From contig JAJUIX010000071.1 of NCBI GenBank assembly GCA_029267455.1, positions 1 through 6,561 of the forward strand: a stretch of 6,561 nucleotides of DNA, given 5' to 3'. The position numbers and the translations under genes were made by a program. Within the stretch, counting starts at the first letter, position 1. Each line of letters opens with the position of its first letter. Below, piece by piece: positions 1 through 6,436 of the stretch. The notes under the pieces were generated by a model that saw nothing but the letters and a program-made list of their open reading frames with translations, had not been told where the DNA came from and made no database searches. This DNA comes from Enteractinococcus sp. (GTDB lineage: Bacteria > Actinomycetota > Actinomycetes > Actinomycetales > Micrococcaceae).

Positions 1-536
1 ATGTCGAAGGCTTGGAGCCAGGTGCTAGGAATGACCAGTTCATAGGCGTCGTCCTCCGTCGATCCGGGGCCTCCAGCAGCGTATTCGACCATGGTCTGTT
101 CCGAGGGGAACCCGACCGATGGGACCGAATACTTGGTGCCATCGGGCGTCTCGAGGTAATCGATATTGACATAGACGACCGGATCGACCATGTCCACATG
201 CTCTAAAGCCTCAAGATCTTCAATGTCATCGTCGTCCAAAGCGGGCATGCCGAATTCTGAAGTCGCGCCCTGGACATCCGGGTCGTATTCGGTTGGTTCA
301 TTCGCAGTCAACCCGATGCCCGCATCCATGGTCTGGGCTGGCATGACAGACACCATATTCGTATCGCCCATCGCATCGACTTGAGCATCAATGTATTTGT
401 TAATGCCTGCGCCGATACCGGAGGTCATAGTCAGTGTGAAGGCACCAACCACAACCGCTGTTACGGTCAGGAACGTCCGAAGCTTGGTGCGCAGTGTATT
501 CGCAAGTGCGGTGGTAAAAATATCTCGTAGACGCAT
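1..536 (-). CDS. ABC transporter permease, FtsX/MacB-like, N-terminal part (runs off left edge)
   Basis: This is the membrane subunit that would pair with the ATPase encoded just upstream. The ATG at 536-534 opens a frame that stays open to the window edge, giving 178 residues and no stop. The start reads MRLRDIFTTALANTLRTKLR, a short cytoplasmic amphipathic stretch with positive charges, followed by one hydrophobic segment at about residues 21-42. The extracytoplasmic part then begins, with acidic DDDDIEDLEALEHV at about 101-114 leading into a DPVVYVNI strand. That layout fits the MacB-type periplasmic core domain of permeases with an FtsX C-terminal domain, which would lie outside the window. 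An AGGGA at 545-541 is its Shine-Dalgarno. The start overlaps the ATPase stop by one base (TAATG), so the two are probably translationally coupled. Family membership is inferred from layout and context. The substrate is unknown; export of a lipid, peptide or drug are all possible. Confidence 0.85.
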   Translation of the reverse strand, partial: MRLRDIFTTALANTLRTKLRTFLTVTAVVVGAFTLTMTSGIGAGINKYIDAQVDAMGDTNMVSVMPAQTMDAGIGLTANEPTEYDPDVQGATSEFGMPALDDDDIEDLEALEHVDMVDPVVYVNIDYLETPDGTKYSVPSVGFPSEQTMVEYAAGGPGSTEDDAYELVIPSTWLQAFD

Positions 537-1240
537 TAGTTCCCTGCCGAATCCTCTATGATTTGTCCGTCTTGGATGCGAATGCGCCGTGCGCATTTTG
601 CTGCAAGGTCCTCATCGTGAGTAACAACGATGAGCGTTTGTCCCTTAGCGTTGAGGCCGAACAAGATGTCTTCAACCACCGCGGAGGTTTCTGAGTCCAA
701 GTTGCCCGTGGGTTCATCAGCAAACAGAATTTCCGGCGAGTTGATAAGTGCTCTGCCGATCGACACGCGTTGTTGTTGCCCGCCGGAAAGGTTGGTGGCT
801 TTGGCCTTGAGTTTGTCGCCCATCTGTAGCATTTCCAGCATCTCCCGACCCAAACGGTTGCGTTCAGCCTTTGGAGTCCTCGCGATTTTCAACGGCAGGG
901 TGACATTTTCTAACACCGTGTCGTGGGGGTTGAGAAAGAATTGCTGGAAAACAAAACCGAATGTGGTGTTGCGAACGCGCGCAATTTCTTTCGGTTGAAG
1001 GTCCGAGACAACGTCGCCGCGCATCGCAACGACACCTGAGGTCGGCTGATCTAACAGCGCTAGCAGATGCATCAGGGTGGATTTGCCCGAACCGGATTTG
1101 CCGATAATGGCTACGGATTCACCTTTTTGGATCTGGAAGGTGAGCCCTTTGAGCGCGGTGACCTGGTTGGGTCCGTGACCATAAACCCGGACGAGATTTT
1201 CTGTCTCTAATAAGGGTGGTGATGTTGTTGTCGCAGTCAC
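536..1240 (-). CDS. ABC transporter ATP-binding protein, MacB/LolD type
   Basis: Cytoplasmic ATPase subunit that powers the FtsX-like permease encoded directly downstream. Numbered from an in-frame ATG at 1279 (247 residues), the visible motifs are Walker A GKSGSGKST at 60-68, Q-loop Q112 in FVFQQFF, signature LSGGQQQR at 164-171, Walker B ILFADEP at 184-190, D-loop GNLD at 192-195 and switch histidine H221 in VVTHD. Length and motif order match the MacB/LolD/FtsE group (about 220-250 residues). I prefer the GTG at 1240 (234 residues) because AGGA at 1249-1246 sits five bases ahead of it, while the ATG at 1279 has no Shine-Dalgarno and would add 13 residues ahead of the domain. The stop TAA shares its last A with the permease ATG. 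A hairpin separates the gene from trpS, so it probably has its own promoter, but I see no convincing one. The family call is secure; the substrate is not known. Confidence 0.95.
   Translation of the reverse strand: MTATTTSPPLLETENLVRVYGHGPNQVTALKGLTFQIQKGESVAIIGKSGSGKSTLMHLLALLDQPTSGVVAMRGDVVSDLQPKEIARVRNTTFGFVFQQFFLNPHDTVLENVTLPLKIARTPKAERNRLGREMLEMLQMGDKLKAKATNLSGGQQQRVSIGRALINSPEILFADEPTGNLDSETSAVVEDILFGLNAKGQTLIVVTHDEDLAAKCARRIRIQDGQIIEDSAGN
541..545 (-). promoter_or_regulatory. Shine-Dalgarno of the permease, inside the ATPase gene
   Basis: On the minus strand AGGGA lies four bases ahead of the permease ATG and within the last codons of the ATPase. With the TAATG stop/start overlap it points to translational coupling of the two subunits. 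Confidence 0.65.
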
Positions 1241-1244
1241 AATG

Positions 1245-1249
1245 TTCCT
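1245..1249 (-). promoter_or_regulatory. Shine-Dalgarno that favours the GTG start of the ATPase
   Basis: AGGAA reads on the minus strand just before CATT and the GTG at 1240. No comparable purine-rich site precedes the ATG at 1279, where the upstream bases are TTTGGCAAA. This decides the start I chose. Confidence 0.55.
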
Positions 1250-1364
1250 TTTGGTCGCAAATGTGGAGCTGATCTTCATTTTGCCAAATCAGGCCATGGT
1301 TGACTTCCACTATGCGACTGATATTTTGGCTACGACTTCAGGGTGAGATGTGCAGGTTAAACAG

Positions 1365-1395
1365 CATCGCCTGGCTGAAATTCAACCAGGCGATG
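1365..1395 (-). terminator. Hairpin terminator after trpS
   Basis: CATCGCCTGG at 1365-1374 and CCAGGCGATG at 1386-1395 are perfect 10-base inverted arms around an 11-base loop, which can itself pair TGA with TCA. A further AACA/TGTT pairing (1360-1363 with 1399-1402) extends the stem past a small internal loop. It begins 17 bases after the trpS stop, reading along the minus strand. On that strand the stem is followed by CTGTTTAACC, only a weak U-run. It probably ends the membrane protein/exonuclease/trpS transcript before the ABC unit. Confidence 0.7.
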
Positions 1396-1412
1396 GAGTG
1401 TTGCGGGACCGT

Positions 1413-2495
1413 TTATCGGGCGAGCGGCAAAAAGCCGGATTTCTTGTACACCTCATCCAGCACAGGGGCGGCGATGCTGCGCGCTTTCTGCGCTCCCTTA
1501 GCTAAAATCTGATCAAGCTCTGCTGGATCATCCAATAATTCCAGGGCACGTTTGCGGATGGGCGCCAGCCGTTCAGTGACGGCTTCGGCTAGGTCGACCT
1601 TGAGGTGTCCATACATTTTGCCTTCATAGGCGGTGACGAGTTCTTCAACGGTCTGATCGGTTACCGCAGCATAAATGTCGAGCAGGTTAGAAACACCGGG
1701 CTTATTCTCTCGGTCGTAGATGATTTCAGTACCGGTATCTGTGACTGCGGACTTAATCCGTTTTGCCGTCACCTTGGGCTCATCCAGAATATTGATCAAT
1801 CCGTTAGGTGAGACCGCCGATTTGGACATTTTGGCCGTCGGGTCTTGCAGATCGTAAATGCGTGCGCCGGTTTCTGGGTAGAAGCCCACTGGGACCACAA
1901 AGGTTTCACCGTAACGGTGATTGAAACGCTGCGCCAGTGTTCTGGTCAGTTCAATGTGCTGGCGCTGATCATCACCAACTGGGACACCATGGGGCTGATA
2001 CAGCAAAATGTCAGCGGCCATAAGCATAGGGTAGGTAAACAGCCCCACCCCTGCGGCATCGACACCTTCGCGTGCTGACTTATCTTTGAACTGCGTCATT
2101 CGTGAGGCTTCACCCATCCCTGTCATGCAGCTCAGAATCCACGTTAGCTGGGTGTGTTCGGGAATGTGTGACTGCACAAAGAGGGTGGAGCGTTCCGGAT
2201 CAATGCCGGCAGCAATGTACTGGGCTGCCGCGACCCGAGTGCGCTTAATCAGGTCTTCGGGATCTTGGGGCACGGTGATGGCGTGGAGATCCGGGATGAA
2301 GTAGAACGCTTCGAAATCGTCTTGAATTTTTACCCAGTTGACCAGTGCGCCCAGGTAGTTGCCGAGGTGTAGGGAGTCCGCCGACGGTTGCATCCCGGAC
2401 AGCACGCGCGGGTGGGCTGCCGCGGAGGTCAGGTGTGCGGTTTTTGTGAGGTCGGTGGCTAAGATGTCAGCCGGTGTGGGTTGGCTAGTGGACAC
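1413..2495 (-). CDS. trpS: Tryptophan--tRNA ligase (TrpRS)
   Basis: Cytoplasmic class I aminoacyl-tRNA synthetase that activates tryptophan with ATP and charges tRNA-Trp. The protein has 360 residues, a little longer than the usual 330-350 because of an N-terminal extension of about 28 residues. The HIGH-type ATP site appears as [14 protein letters not shown] at 37-50, the [15 protein letters not shown] segment is at 171-185, and the KMSKS loop is exact at 222-226. The C-terminal part is the helical anticodon-binding region. The start is GTG at 2495, supported by AAAGG seven bases upstream. The gap from the exonuclease stop is only 12 bases, so trpS is read from the upstream transcript and there is no room for a T-box or attenuator directly ahead of it. 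No key residue appears to be missing. Confidence 0.98.
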   Translation of the reverse strand: MSTSQPTPADILATDLTKTAHLTSAAAHPRVLSGMQPSADSLHLGNYLGALVNWVKIQDDFEAFYFIPDLHAITVPQDPEDLIKRTRVAAAQYIAAGIDPERSTLFVQSHIPEHTQLTWILSCMTGMGEASRMTQFKDKSAREGVDAAGVGLFTYPMLMAADILLYQPHGVPVGDDQRQHIELTRTLAQRFNHRYGETFVVPVGFYPETGARIYDLQDPTAKMSKSAVSPNGLINILDEPKVTAKRIKSAVTDTGTEIIYDRENKPGVSNLLDIYAAVTDQTVEELVTAYEGKMYGHLKVDLAEAVTERLAPIRKRALELLDDPAELDQILAKGAQKARSIAAPVLDEVYKKSGFLPLAR

Positions 2496-2502
2496 GAAGG
2501 GA

Positions 2503-2507
2503 CCTTT
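2503..2507 (-). promoter_or_regulatory. Shine-Dalgarno of trpS, adjoining the exonuclease stop codon
   Basis: AAAGG on the minus strand starts immediately after the TAG stop of the exonuclease gene (TAGAAAGG) and lies seven bases before the trpS GTG at 2495. It supports the non-ATG start and suggests termination-reinitiation between the two genes. Confidence 0.65.
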
Positions 2508-3362
2508 CTAAAACTGGTAGTCGACCACAAGTGGTGAGTGGTCTGAGAAACGCTTGTCGTAGGAGGGGGCACGGTCTACCACGGCTTTCGTGACTTTATC
2601 AGCAAGCTGTGGGGTGGCCATTTGATAGTCGATACGCCAACCGGCATCATTATCAAAGGCTTTACCGCGATACGACCACCAGGTGTAGGGGCCCGGAACG
2701 TTACCGGCCATGCACCGGCCTACGTCGACCCAGTTGAGCTCCTCTGGCGAGAAGAATTTATCGAAGTACGCGCGCTCTTCGGGGAGGAAGCCAGCGTTTT
2801 TGACGTTGCCTTTCCAGTTTTTGATGTCGAGCTCGGTATGCCCAACGTTGAGGTCACCGGTGATCACGGACTGGTTATTGCGCTCTTTCATACAGGGCAG
2901 ATAGTCGACCATAGCGTCAAGGAATTCGTATTTATCATCCTGACGCGGGGTGCCGACTTCACCGGAATGCACATACACGCTGGCCACCGATATTTGCGAC
3001 CCATCGGGTGCGTTAAAGTCTGCTTCGACCCAGCGGCCCGAATCGTTGATCCCATCGGCGAGACCGGTGCGGGTTTCCAGTGGCTTCAACCGAGAAGCGA
3101 TGGCCACCCCTGCACGGCCTTTGGCCTCACATTCGTCCGCGTGAATGTACATCGATTCCCATTCGTCACCGACAATATCGGCGAGGAGTTTGTGCAGGAT
3201 GTCATCGGGGGCGCGAACTTCCTGCAACGTGATGATATCGATGTTCCGGCAGGCAAACCAGGACGCCATATCGCGTTTATGGGCAGCCCGGATGCCATTG
3301 ATATTTACAGTTGCTACGCGGAGTGTGTTGTCAGCCTTAGGGTCAGCAGCGTTGGAATGCAT
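2508..3362 (-). CDS. xthA: Exodeoxyribonuclease III / AP endonuclease (Xth family)
   Basis: Metal-dependent DNA repair nuclease of the endonuclease/exonuclease/phosphatase fold. In this family it cuts 5' of abasic sites and removes 3'-blocked ends in base excision repair. The protein has 284 residues against 268 for E. coli ExoIII, with a slightly longer N-terminus. Visible active-site elements are NINGIRAA from N20, catalytic E48 in LQEVR, Y130 in ASVYVHSGE, D170 and N172 in GDLNVGHTELDI, D245 in WRIDYQMAT, and the D274-H275 pair in FSDHSPLVVDY. All the expected residues are present, so the enzyme should be active. The start is ATG at 3362, eight bases after the stop of the membrane protein gene, with a modest AGAAAG ahead of it. 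It lies between the membrane protein and trpS in a compact operon; the link to trpS looks positional rather than functional. Confidence 0.97.
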   Translation of the reverse strand: MHSNAADPKADNTLRVATVNINGIRAAHKRDMASWFACRNIDIITLQEVRAPDDILHKLLADIVGDEWESMYIHADECEAKGRAGVAIASRLKPLETRTGLADGINDSGRWVEADFNAPDGSQISVASVYVHSGEVGTPRQDDKYEFLDAMVDYLPCMKERNNQSVITGDLNVGHTELDIKNWKGNVKNAGFLPEERAYFDKFFSPEELNWVDVGRCMAGNVPGPYTWWSYRGKAFDNDAGWRIDYQMATPQLADKVTKAVVDRAPSYDKRFSDHSPLVVDYQF

Positions 3363-3370
3363 AGTTCTTT

Positions 3371-3898
3371 CTAGTTAATGATCTCGCCCGAAATGGTGCT
3401 ATTACCGTTGTCAGAATCCGGTTTGGACTTTTTGTGCCGGTCTGGGTTGATCATGTCACGAGCGTTGGAAGCGGTCATCTCAATGGTATCCAGGGCTCGA
3501 TCGATCATTTCGAAATCGGCCTTGTCGACACCTTTGGCTAATTCTTCGGTGATGACGCGTTTTTGGACTTCCACAATTTTTAGGGAGTGATCGACCTTGG
3601 TGTCGCGCATCGGGTCACTGGCGTCGACGACGTTGCCTCCGGCAGAGGCGGCGGCAATATTCGAGCCGATGTTTTTGGCGGTTCGCTGGACGGCGCGTGC
3701 CCCCCGGCTGACCATAATCAATGACGCGGTTGACAGGACCAGCCAGCCACCGGCGATGACGACCACCATCCAGCCGACGATGTCATTTTGGTTCGCCGCA
3801 AAGATGACGGCCACGATAAAGGCGATCACAACGATCAGCAGCACGACATTGGAGAGCCGTATACCGCGACGGTGTGTTGAGGATTCGATGGACTGCAT
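3371..3898 (-). CDS. Small membrane protein with two transmembrane segments, function unknown
   Basis: I do not recognise a named family. The protein has 175 residues. A short basic N-terminus (HRRGIR at 9-14) is followed by one hydrophobic segment at about 16-35 and a second at about 42-63, joined by a short loop AANQNDI. That suggests a helical hairpin in the cytoplasmic membrane. From about residue 64 the chain is soluble: SRGARAVQRTAKNIG is basic, then comes an A/G/S-rich linker (81-92), a charged, probably helical part at 100-150 (KVDHSLKIVEVQKRVITEEL, then ADFEMIDRALDTIEMTASNARDMI) and a disordered hydrophilic tail (KKSKPDSDNGNS). By the positive-inside pattern both ends are probably cytoplasmic. 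The ATG at 3898 has GGAAG close by, with only two bases between. It heads the exonuclease/trpS transcript. It could be a scaffold or regulatory membrane protein, but nothing in the sequence shows which. Confidence 0.85.
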   Translation of the reverse strand: MQSIESSTHRRGIRLSNVVLLIVVIAFIVAVIFAANQNDIVGWMVVVIAGGWLVLSTASLIMVSRGARAVQRTAKNIGSNIAAASAGGNVVDASDPMRDTKVDHSLKIVEVQKRVITEELAKGVDKADFEMIDRALDTIEMTASNARDMINPDRHKKSKPDSDNGNSTISGEIIN

Positions 3899-3947
3899 AA
3901 CTTCCAGTATCTCGTATTTAGCGACTCGGTTCCCAATTGGTCACCGA

Positions 3948-3953
3948 ATTATC
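3948..3953 (-). promoter_or_regulatory. Possible -10 element ahead of the membrane protein/exonuclease/trpS operon
   Basis: GATAAT on the minus strand matches TATAAT at five of six positions and lies about 50 bases ahead of the ATG at 3898, after the folD hairpin. No good -35 hexamer sits at the normal distance, so this is only a candidate. A second possibility is GTGACC (-35-like) with TAAATA 18 bases on. Confidence 0.3.
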
Positions 3954-3968
3954 CCGTACGCTGACACA

Positions 3969-4008
3969 CCCATCCCCTGACCAGTACGACTACCGGTCAG
4001 GGGATGGG
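3969..4008 (-). terminator. Strong hairpin after folD, without a U-tract
   Basis: CCCATCCCCTGACC at 3969-3982 and GGTCAGGGGATGGG at 3995-4008 are perfect 14-base complementary arms with a 12-base loop. The hairpin starts 21 bases after the folD stop on the minus strand. The bases that follow on that strand are TGTGTCAGCG, with no run of T; the other strand has none either (CAGCACAACG). It is best read as a U-less terminator or a 3'-end stabilising stem of the folD transcript. Confidence 0.65.
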
Positions 4009-4029
4009 CAGCACAACGTGCGGCGGATT

Positions 4030-4920
4030 TTAGGAGGAGGCCTTGGCCGCCTGCTGTTCTGCGATTTCTACCACGTTGGCGACAAGCTCGACGCGTGTCA
4101 TTGGCCCAACGCCACCCGGGTTTGGTGACATGGCCGAAGCGACGTCGGCTACATCTGGGGCGACGTCACCGACGATACGGGTCTTGCCCTCGGCGTTGGT
4201 TTCACGACTGACTCCCACATCAAGGATGACGACGCCGTCTTTGACCATGTCTTTGGTCACCATGCCCGCGTTTCCCGCGGCTGCGATGATGATGTCGGCC
4301 TGGCCGATAAGTTCTTCCATGTTGGTGGTACCGGTGTGGGCGGCAATGACGGTAGCGTTCACATCACGGCGGGTAAAGAGTAGCGTTGCAGGGCGACCGA
4401 TGGTGATACCGCGGCCGATGACCAGTACGGTCTTGCCTTTGGTGTCGATATCGTAGTTGCGCAGCAAGGTCAGACAGCCTTTTGGAGTACATGGCAGTGG
4501 CCAGGTAATCTCCCCGCCAGCGGAAGCCACAAGTCGTCCAAGATTGAGCGGGTGAAGACCATCTGCATCTTTTGCCGGATCGATTGCTTCTAGCACCGTA
4601 TCGGTGTCGATATGCTTCGGCAGTGGCAGCTGGACGATGTAGCCGGTGCATTCCGGGTTGTTATTCAGTTCGTGAATAACTTCTAACACTTCGTCCTGGC
4701 TGGCTGATTCGGGCAATTCACGGTGCAGCGAGTTGATGCCGACCTCTTCCATATCGCGAATCTTTGCTCCGACATAGGATTGCGAGGCTGGATCGGTCCC
4801 GACCAGTACGGTGCCCAAGCCCGGGGTGATTCCCTGGTCTTTGAGTTTGCTCACGCGTTTCGCAAGATCGTCTTTCATTTGGGCCGCAGTAGCACGGCCA
4901 TCAAGTTTCAGCGCAGTCAT
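4030..4920 (-). CDS. folD: Bifunctional methylenetetrahydrofolate dehydrogenase / methenyltetrahydrofolate cyclohydrolase
   Basis: Cytoplasmic enzyme that oxidises 5,10-methylene-THF with NADP+ to methenyl-THF and hydrolyses that to 10-formyl-THF, feeding purine and formyl-Met synthesis. From the ATG at 4920 the protein has 296 residues, normal for FolD. Visible motifs are Y49 and K53 in [15 protein letters not shown] (K53 is the cyclohydrolase lysine), QLPLP at 97-101, [14 protein letters not shown] at 117-130, PCTPKG at 143-148, the nucleotide-binding [13 protein letters not shown] at 169-181, and the C-terminal PGGVGPMT at 268-275. GRGITIG in place of GRSxxVG is, as I recall, common in actinobacteria. 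The frame could open at an ATG at 5016, but those 32 extra residues are unlike FolD and would span a hairpin. An AAGGA lies 12 bases before the chosen ATG, which is rather far. It sits 118 bases downstream of glyA and shares that enzyme's folate product. Confidence 0.97.
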   Translation of the reverse strand: MTALKLDGRATAAQMKDDLAKRVSKLKDQGITPGLGTVLVGTDPASQSYVGAKIRDMEEVGINSLHRELPESASQDEVLEVIHELNNNPECTGYIVQLPLPKHIDTDTVLEAIDPAKDADGLHPLNLGRLVASAGGEITWPLPCTPKGCLTLLRNYDIDTKGKTVLVIGRGITIGRPATLLFTRRDVNATVIAAHTGTTNMEELIGQADIIIAAAGNAGMVTKDMVKDGVVILDVGVSRETNAEGKTRIVGDVAPDVADVASAMSPNPGGVGPMTRVELVANVVEIAEQQAAKASS

Positions 4921-4970
4921 TTCGTGGCGACATCCTTGTCTTCGTAGCTCGACTTCCTCATTAACCCACG

Positions 4971-5007
4971 TCCGGGCCCACCAACTCAGTGTAATAGTGG
5001 GCCCGGA
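4971..5007 (-). terminator. GC-rich hairpin between glyA and folD, without a U-tract
   Basis: TCCGGGCCCAC at 4971-4981 and GTGGGCCCGGA at 4997-5007 form a perfect 11-base stem around a 15-base loop, 31 bases past the glyA stop on the minus strand. It is followed by CGTGGGTTAATG, so there is no U-tract. It may terminate glyA fully or partly, or separate two stretches of one transcript. It overlaps the longest possible folD reading frame, which argues against the upstream folD start. Confidence 0.6.
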
Positions 5008-5038
5008 TGGTGTCATTAGTCAGTCTGCAACCGGATGT

Positions 5039-6319
5039 TTACCAGTTTTCAAGACCGTCATACAGTGGGAAATCTGCCGCCAGTTTTTCGGTGCGGGCAC
5101 GCAGCGCTTCGACGTCTGGATCGGGCTTGAGCGCCTGGGCGATGATATCTGCAACTTCGGTGAACTCTTCGGCTCCGAAACCGCGGGTTGCCAGCGCTGG
5201 CGTACCGATGCGTAGACCGGAGGTCGTCATCGGTGGACGCGGATCCCAAGGGACAGCGTTGCGGTTGACGGTAATGCCGACCTCGTCCAGAATGTTTTCA
5301 CCCTGTTTACCGTCAAGCTCTGAGTTCCGGAGGTCTACCAGGACCAAGTGCACGTCGGTTCCGCCGGTGAGCACGGAGACGCCGTGGTCCGCGACGTCCT
5401 TTTCGGTCAACCGTTCGGCTAAGATTTTCGCACCCTCGAGGGTCCGTTCTTGACGACACTTAAATTCTTCGGAAGCGGCAATCTTGAAGGCCACGGCTTT
5501 ACCTGCGATTGCATGCATCAACGGTCCACCCTGTTGGCCCGGGAAGACCCGCGAGTTGATCTTCTTGCCGTATTGTTCTTTCGCCAAAATGAAGCCGGAG
5601 CGTGGGCCAGCTAAGGTTTTGTGTACCGTCGAAGAGACGACGTCAGCGTGCGGGACCGGATTCGGATGCAGTCCGGCTGCTACCAGCCCAGCAAAGTGCG
5701 CCATATCGACCCACAGCTTCGCGTCGATTTCTTCGGCGATGGAGGCAAAGGCTTCAAAATCTAGTTGACGAGGATAGGCCGACCACCCGGCAACAATGAC
5801 CTGTGGGCGTTCAGCAAGTGCCTGTTCGCGCACTTTATCCATATCGATGCGGAAGGTTTCGCGATCGACTTCGTACGCCACAATGTTGTGACGACGACCT
5901 GAGAAGTTCAGCGGCATTCCGTGGGTAAGGTGCCCACCGTGGTCCAAAGACAACCCCATCAAGGTGTCGCCGGGTTCCATGAGTGCTTCCATGACGGCAA
6001 CGTTTGCCTGCGCGCCGGCGTGAGGCTGGACGTTGGCGAATTCGGCACCAAAGAGTGCTTTAGCCCGATCAATGGCCAGGTTCTCTGCGACGTCGACGTG
6101 CTCACATCCGCCGTAGTAGCGACGACCGGGGTAACCTTCGGCGTATTTATTCGTCAGAACCGAACCCTGGGTTTCTAAGATTGCCCGCGGAACAAAGTTC
6201 TCGGAGGCAATCATTTCCAACATATCGCGCTGGCGACCCAGTTCGAGTCCCAACACTTTGGCAATTTCTGGGTCAACTTCTGCCAAGGGGGCATTATTGA
6301 CATTCGACATTTCAGACAT
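5039..6319 (-). CDS. glyA: Serine hydroxymethyltransferase
   Basis: Cytoplasmic PLP enzyme that converts serine and THF to glycine and 5,10-methylene-THF, the main entry of one-carbon units. The protein has 426 residues, normal for bacterial GlyA. Visible elements are E40 in [19 protein letters not shown] at 59-71, HGGHLTHG at 127-134, D205 and H208 in VDMAHFAGL, the PLP-binding lysine K234 in [11 protein letters not shown], and the substrate-carboxylate arginine R370 in SGLRIGTPA. All key residues are present. The ATG at 6319 is supported by AGGAG four bases upstream; a second in-frame ATG at 6310 is less well placed. FolD, encoded next, uses its methylene-THF. The 117-base gap upstream to the divergent flavoprotein gene holds the probable promoter. 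I see no glycine riboswitch there; the gap is too short for the usual tandem form. Confidence 0.98.
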   Translation of the reverse strand: MSEMSNVNNAPLAEVDPEIAKVLGLELGRQRDMLEMIASENFVPRAILETQGSVLTNKYAEGYPGRRYYGGCEHVDVAENLAIDRAKALFGAEFANVQPHAGAQANVAVMEALMEPGDTLMGLSLDHGGHLTHGMPLNFSGRRHNIVAYEVDRETFRIDMDKVREQALAERPQVIVAGWSAYPRQLDFEAFASIAEEIDAKLWVDMAHFAGLVAAGLHPNPVPHADVVSSTVHKTLAGPRSGFILAKEQYGKKINSRVFPGQQGGPLMHAIAGKAVAFKIAASEEFKCRQERTLEGAKILAERLTEKDVADHGVSVLTGGTDVHLVLVDLRNSELDGKQGENILDEVGITVNRNAVPWDPRPPMTTSGLRIGTPALATRGFGAEEFTEVADIIAQALKPDPDVEALRARTEKLAADFPLYDGLENW

Positions 6320-6320
6320 C

Positions 6321-6330
6321 GCACTCCTGG
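6321..6330 (-). promoter_or_regulatory. Shine-Dalgarno region of glyA
   Basis: The minus strand reads CCAGGAGTGCG immediately before the ATG at 6319, placing AGGAG four bases from the start. It is one of the clearest ribosome sites in the window and fixes the glyA start. Confidence 0.7.
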
Positions 6331-6355
6331 TGAAAAATTCTCAACGACCCTCTTC

Positions 6356-6361
6356 ATCATA
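6356..6361 (-). promoter_or_regulatory. Possible -10 element of glyA
   Basis: TATGAT on the minus strand matches TATAAT at five of six positions, about 37 bases ahead of the glyA ATG, which would give a leader of about 30 bases. The best -35-like hexamer, TTGCAC, is 21 bases away, longer than normal, so the assignment is tentative. Confidence 0.35.
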
Positions 6362-6371
6362 GTGGTTTGAT

Positions 6372-6384
6372 ACGCCTGCGGCGT
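6372..6384. repeat. Short inverted repeat in the divergent glyA/flavoprotein intergenic region
   Basis: ACGCC-TGC-GGCGT is a perfect 5-base inverted repeat around a 3-base centre, about where a -35 region of glyA would fall. It could be a half-site pair for a regulator or simply chance; nothing else in the window repeats it. Confidence 0.25.
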
Positions 6385-6436
6385 GCAATTGTCGCAATCC
6401 TCCGCTTTATGGCAGGGGGGCTATTAGCCTGATCTT

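Noticed and set aside
12..384. Two short plus-strand frames at the left edge
   Set aside because: They are opposite the permease, whose frame is open from 536 to the edge and begins with a coupled start and Shine-Dalgarno.
1299..1350. Promoter for the ABC operon (CATAGT at 1309-1314 on the minus strand)
   Set aside because: CATAGT is a four-of-six -10 match but no -35-like hexamer lies at 16-19 bases; too weak to list.
2496..2507. T-box or tryptophan attenuator for trpS
   Set aside because: Only 12 bases separate trpS from the preceding gene, so there is no leader ahead of it.
2622..3374. A 250-codon open frame on the plus strand
   Set aside because: It lies almost wholly opposite exonuclease III, whose catalytic residues are intact. 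The plus-strand translation shows no recognisable domain, and there is no room for a separate gene. It is a by-product of codon bias.
3597..3980. Plus-strand 127-codon frame opposite the membrane protein
   Set aside because: Antisense of the hydrophobic gene gives a hydrophobic-looking product by complementarity. The minus-strand gene has the better context, with tight spacing to the exonuclease and trpS.
3979..4810. The 10-mer GACCAGTACG occurs three times (3979-3988, 4420-4429, 4801-4810)
   Set aside because: Two copies encode V-L-V in folD (GTACTGGTC on the coding strand) and one lies in the hairpin after folD. Spacing is irregular and there is no wider similarity, so chance and codon use explain it.
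5007..5453. Plus-strand open frames opposite glyA (also 4811-5215, 5484-5768, 5921-6178)
   Set aside because: All sit antisense to a complete, well-conserved GlyA; the products are S/R/P-rich with no domain.
6320..6436. Glycine or other riboswitch ahead of glyA
   Set aside because: The gap is 117 bases and contains only a 5-base inverted repeat and promoter-like bases; I see no aptamer-like multi-stem structure.
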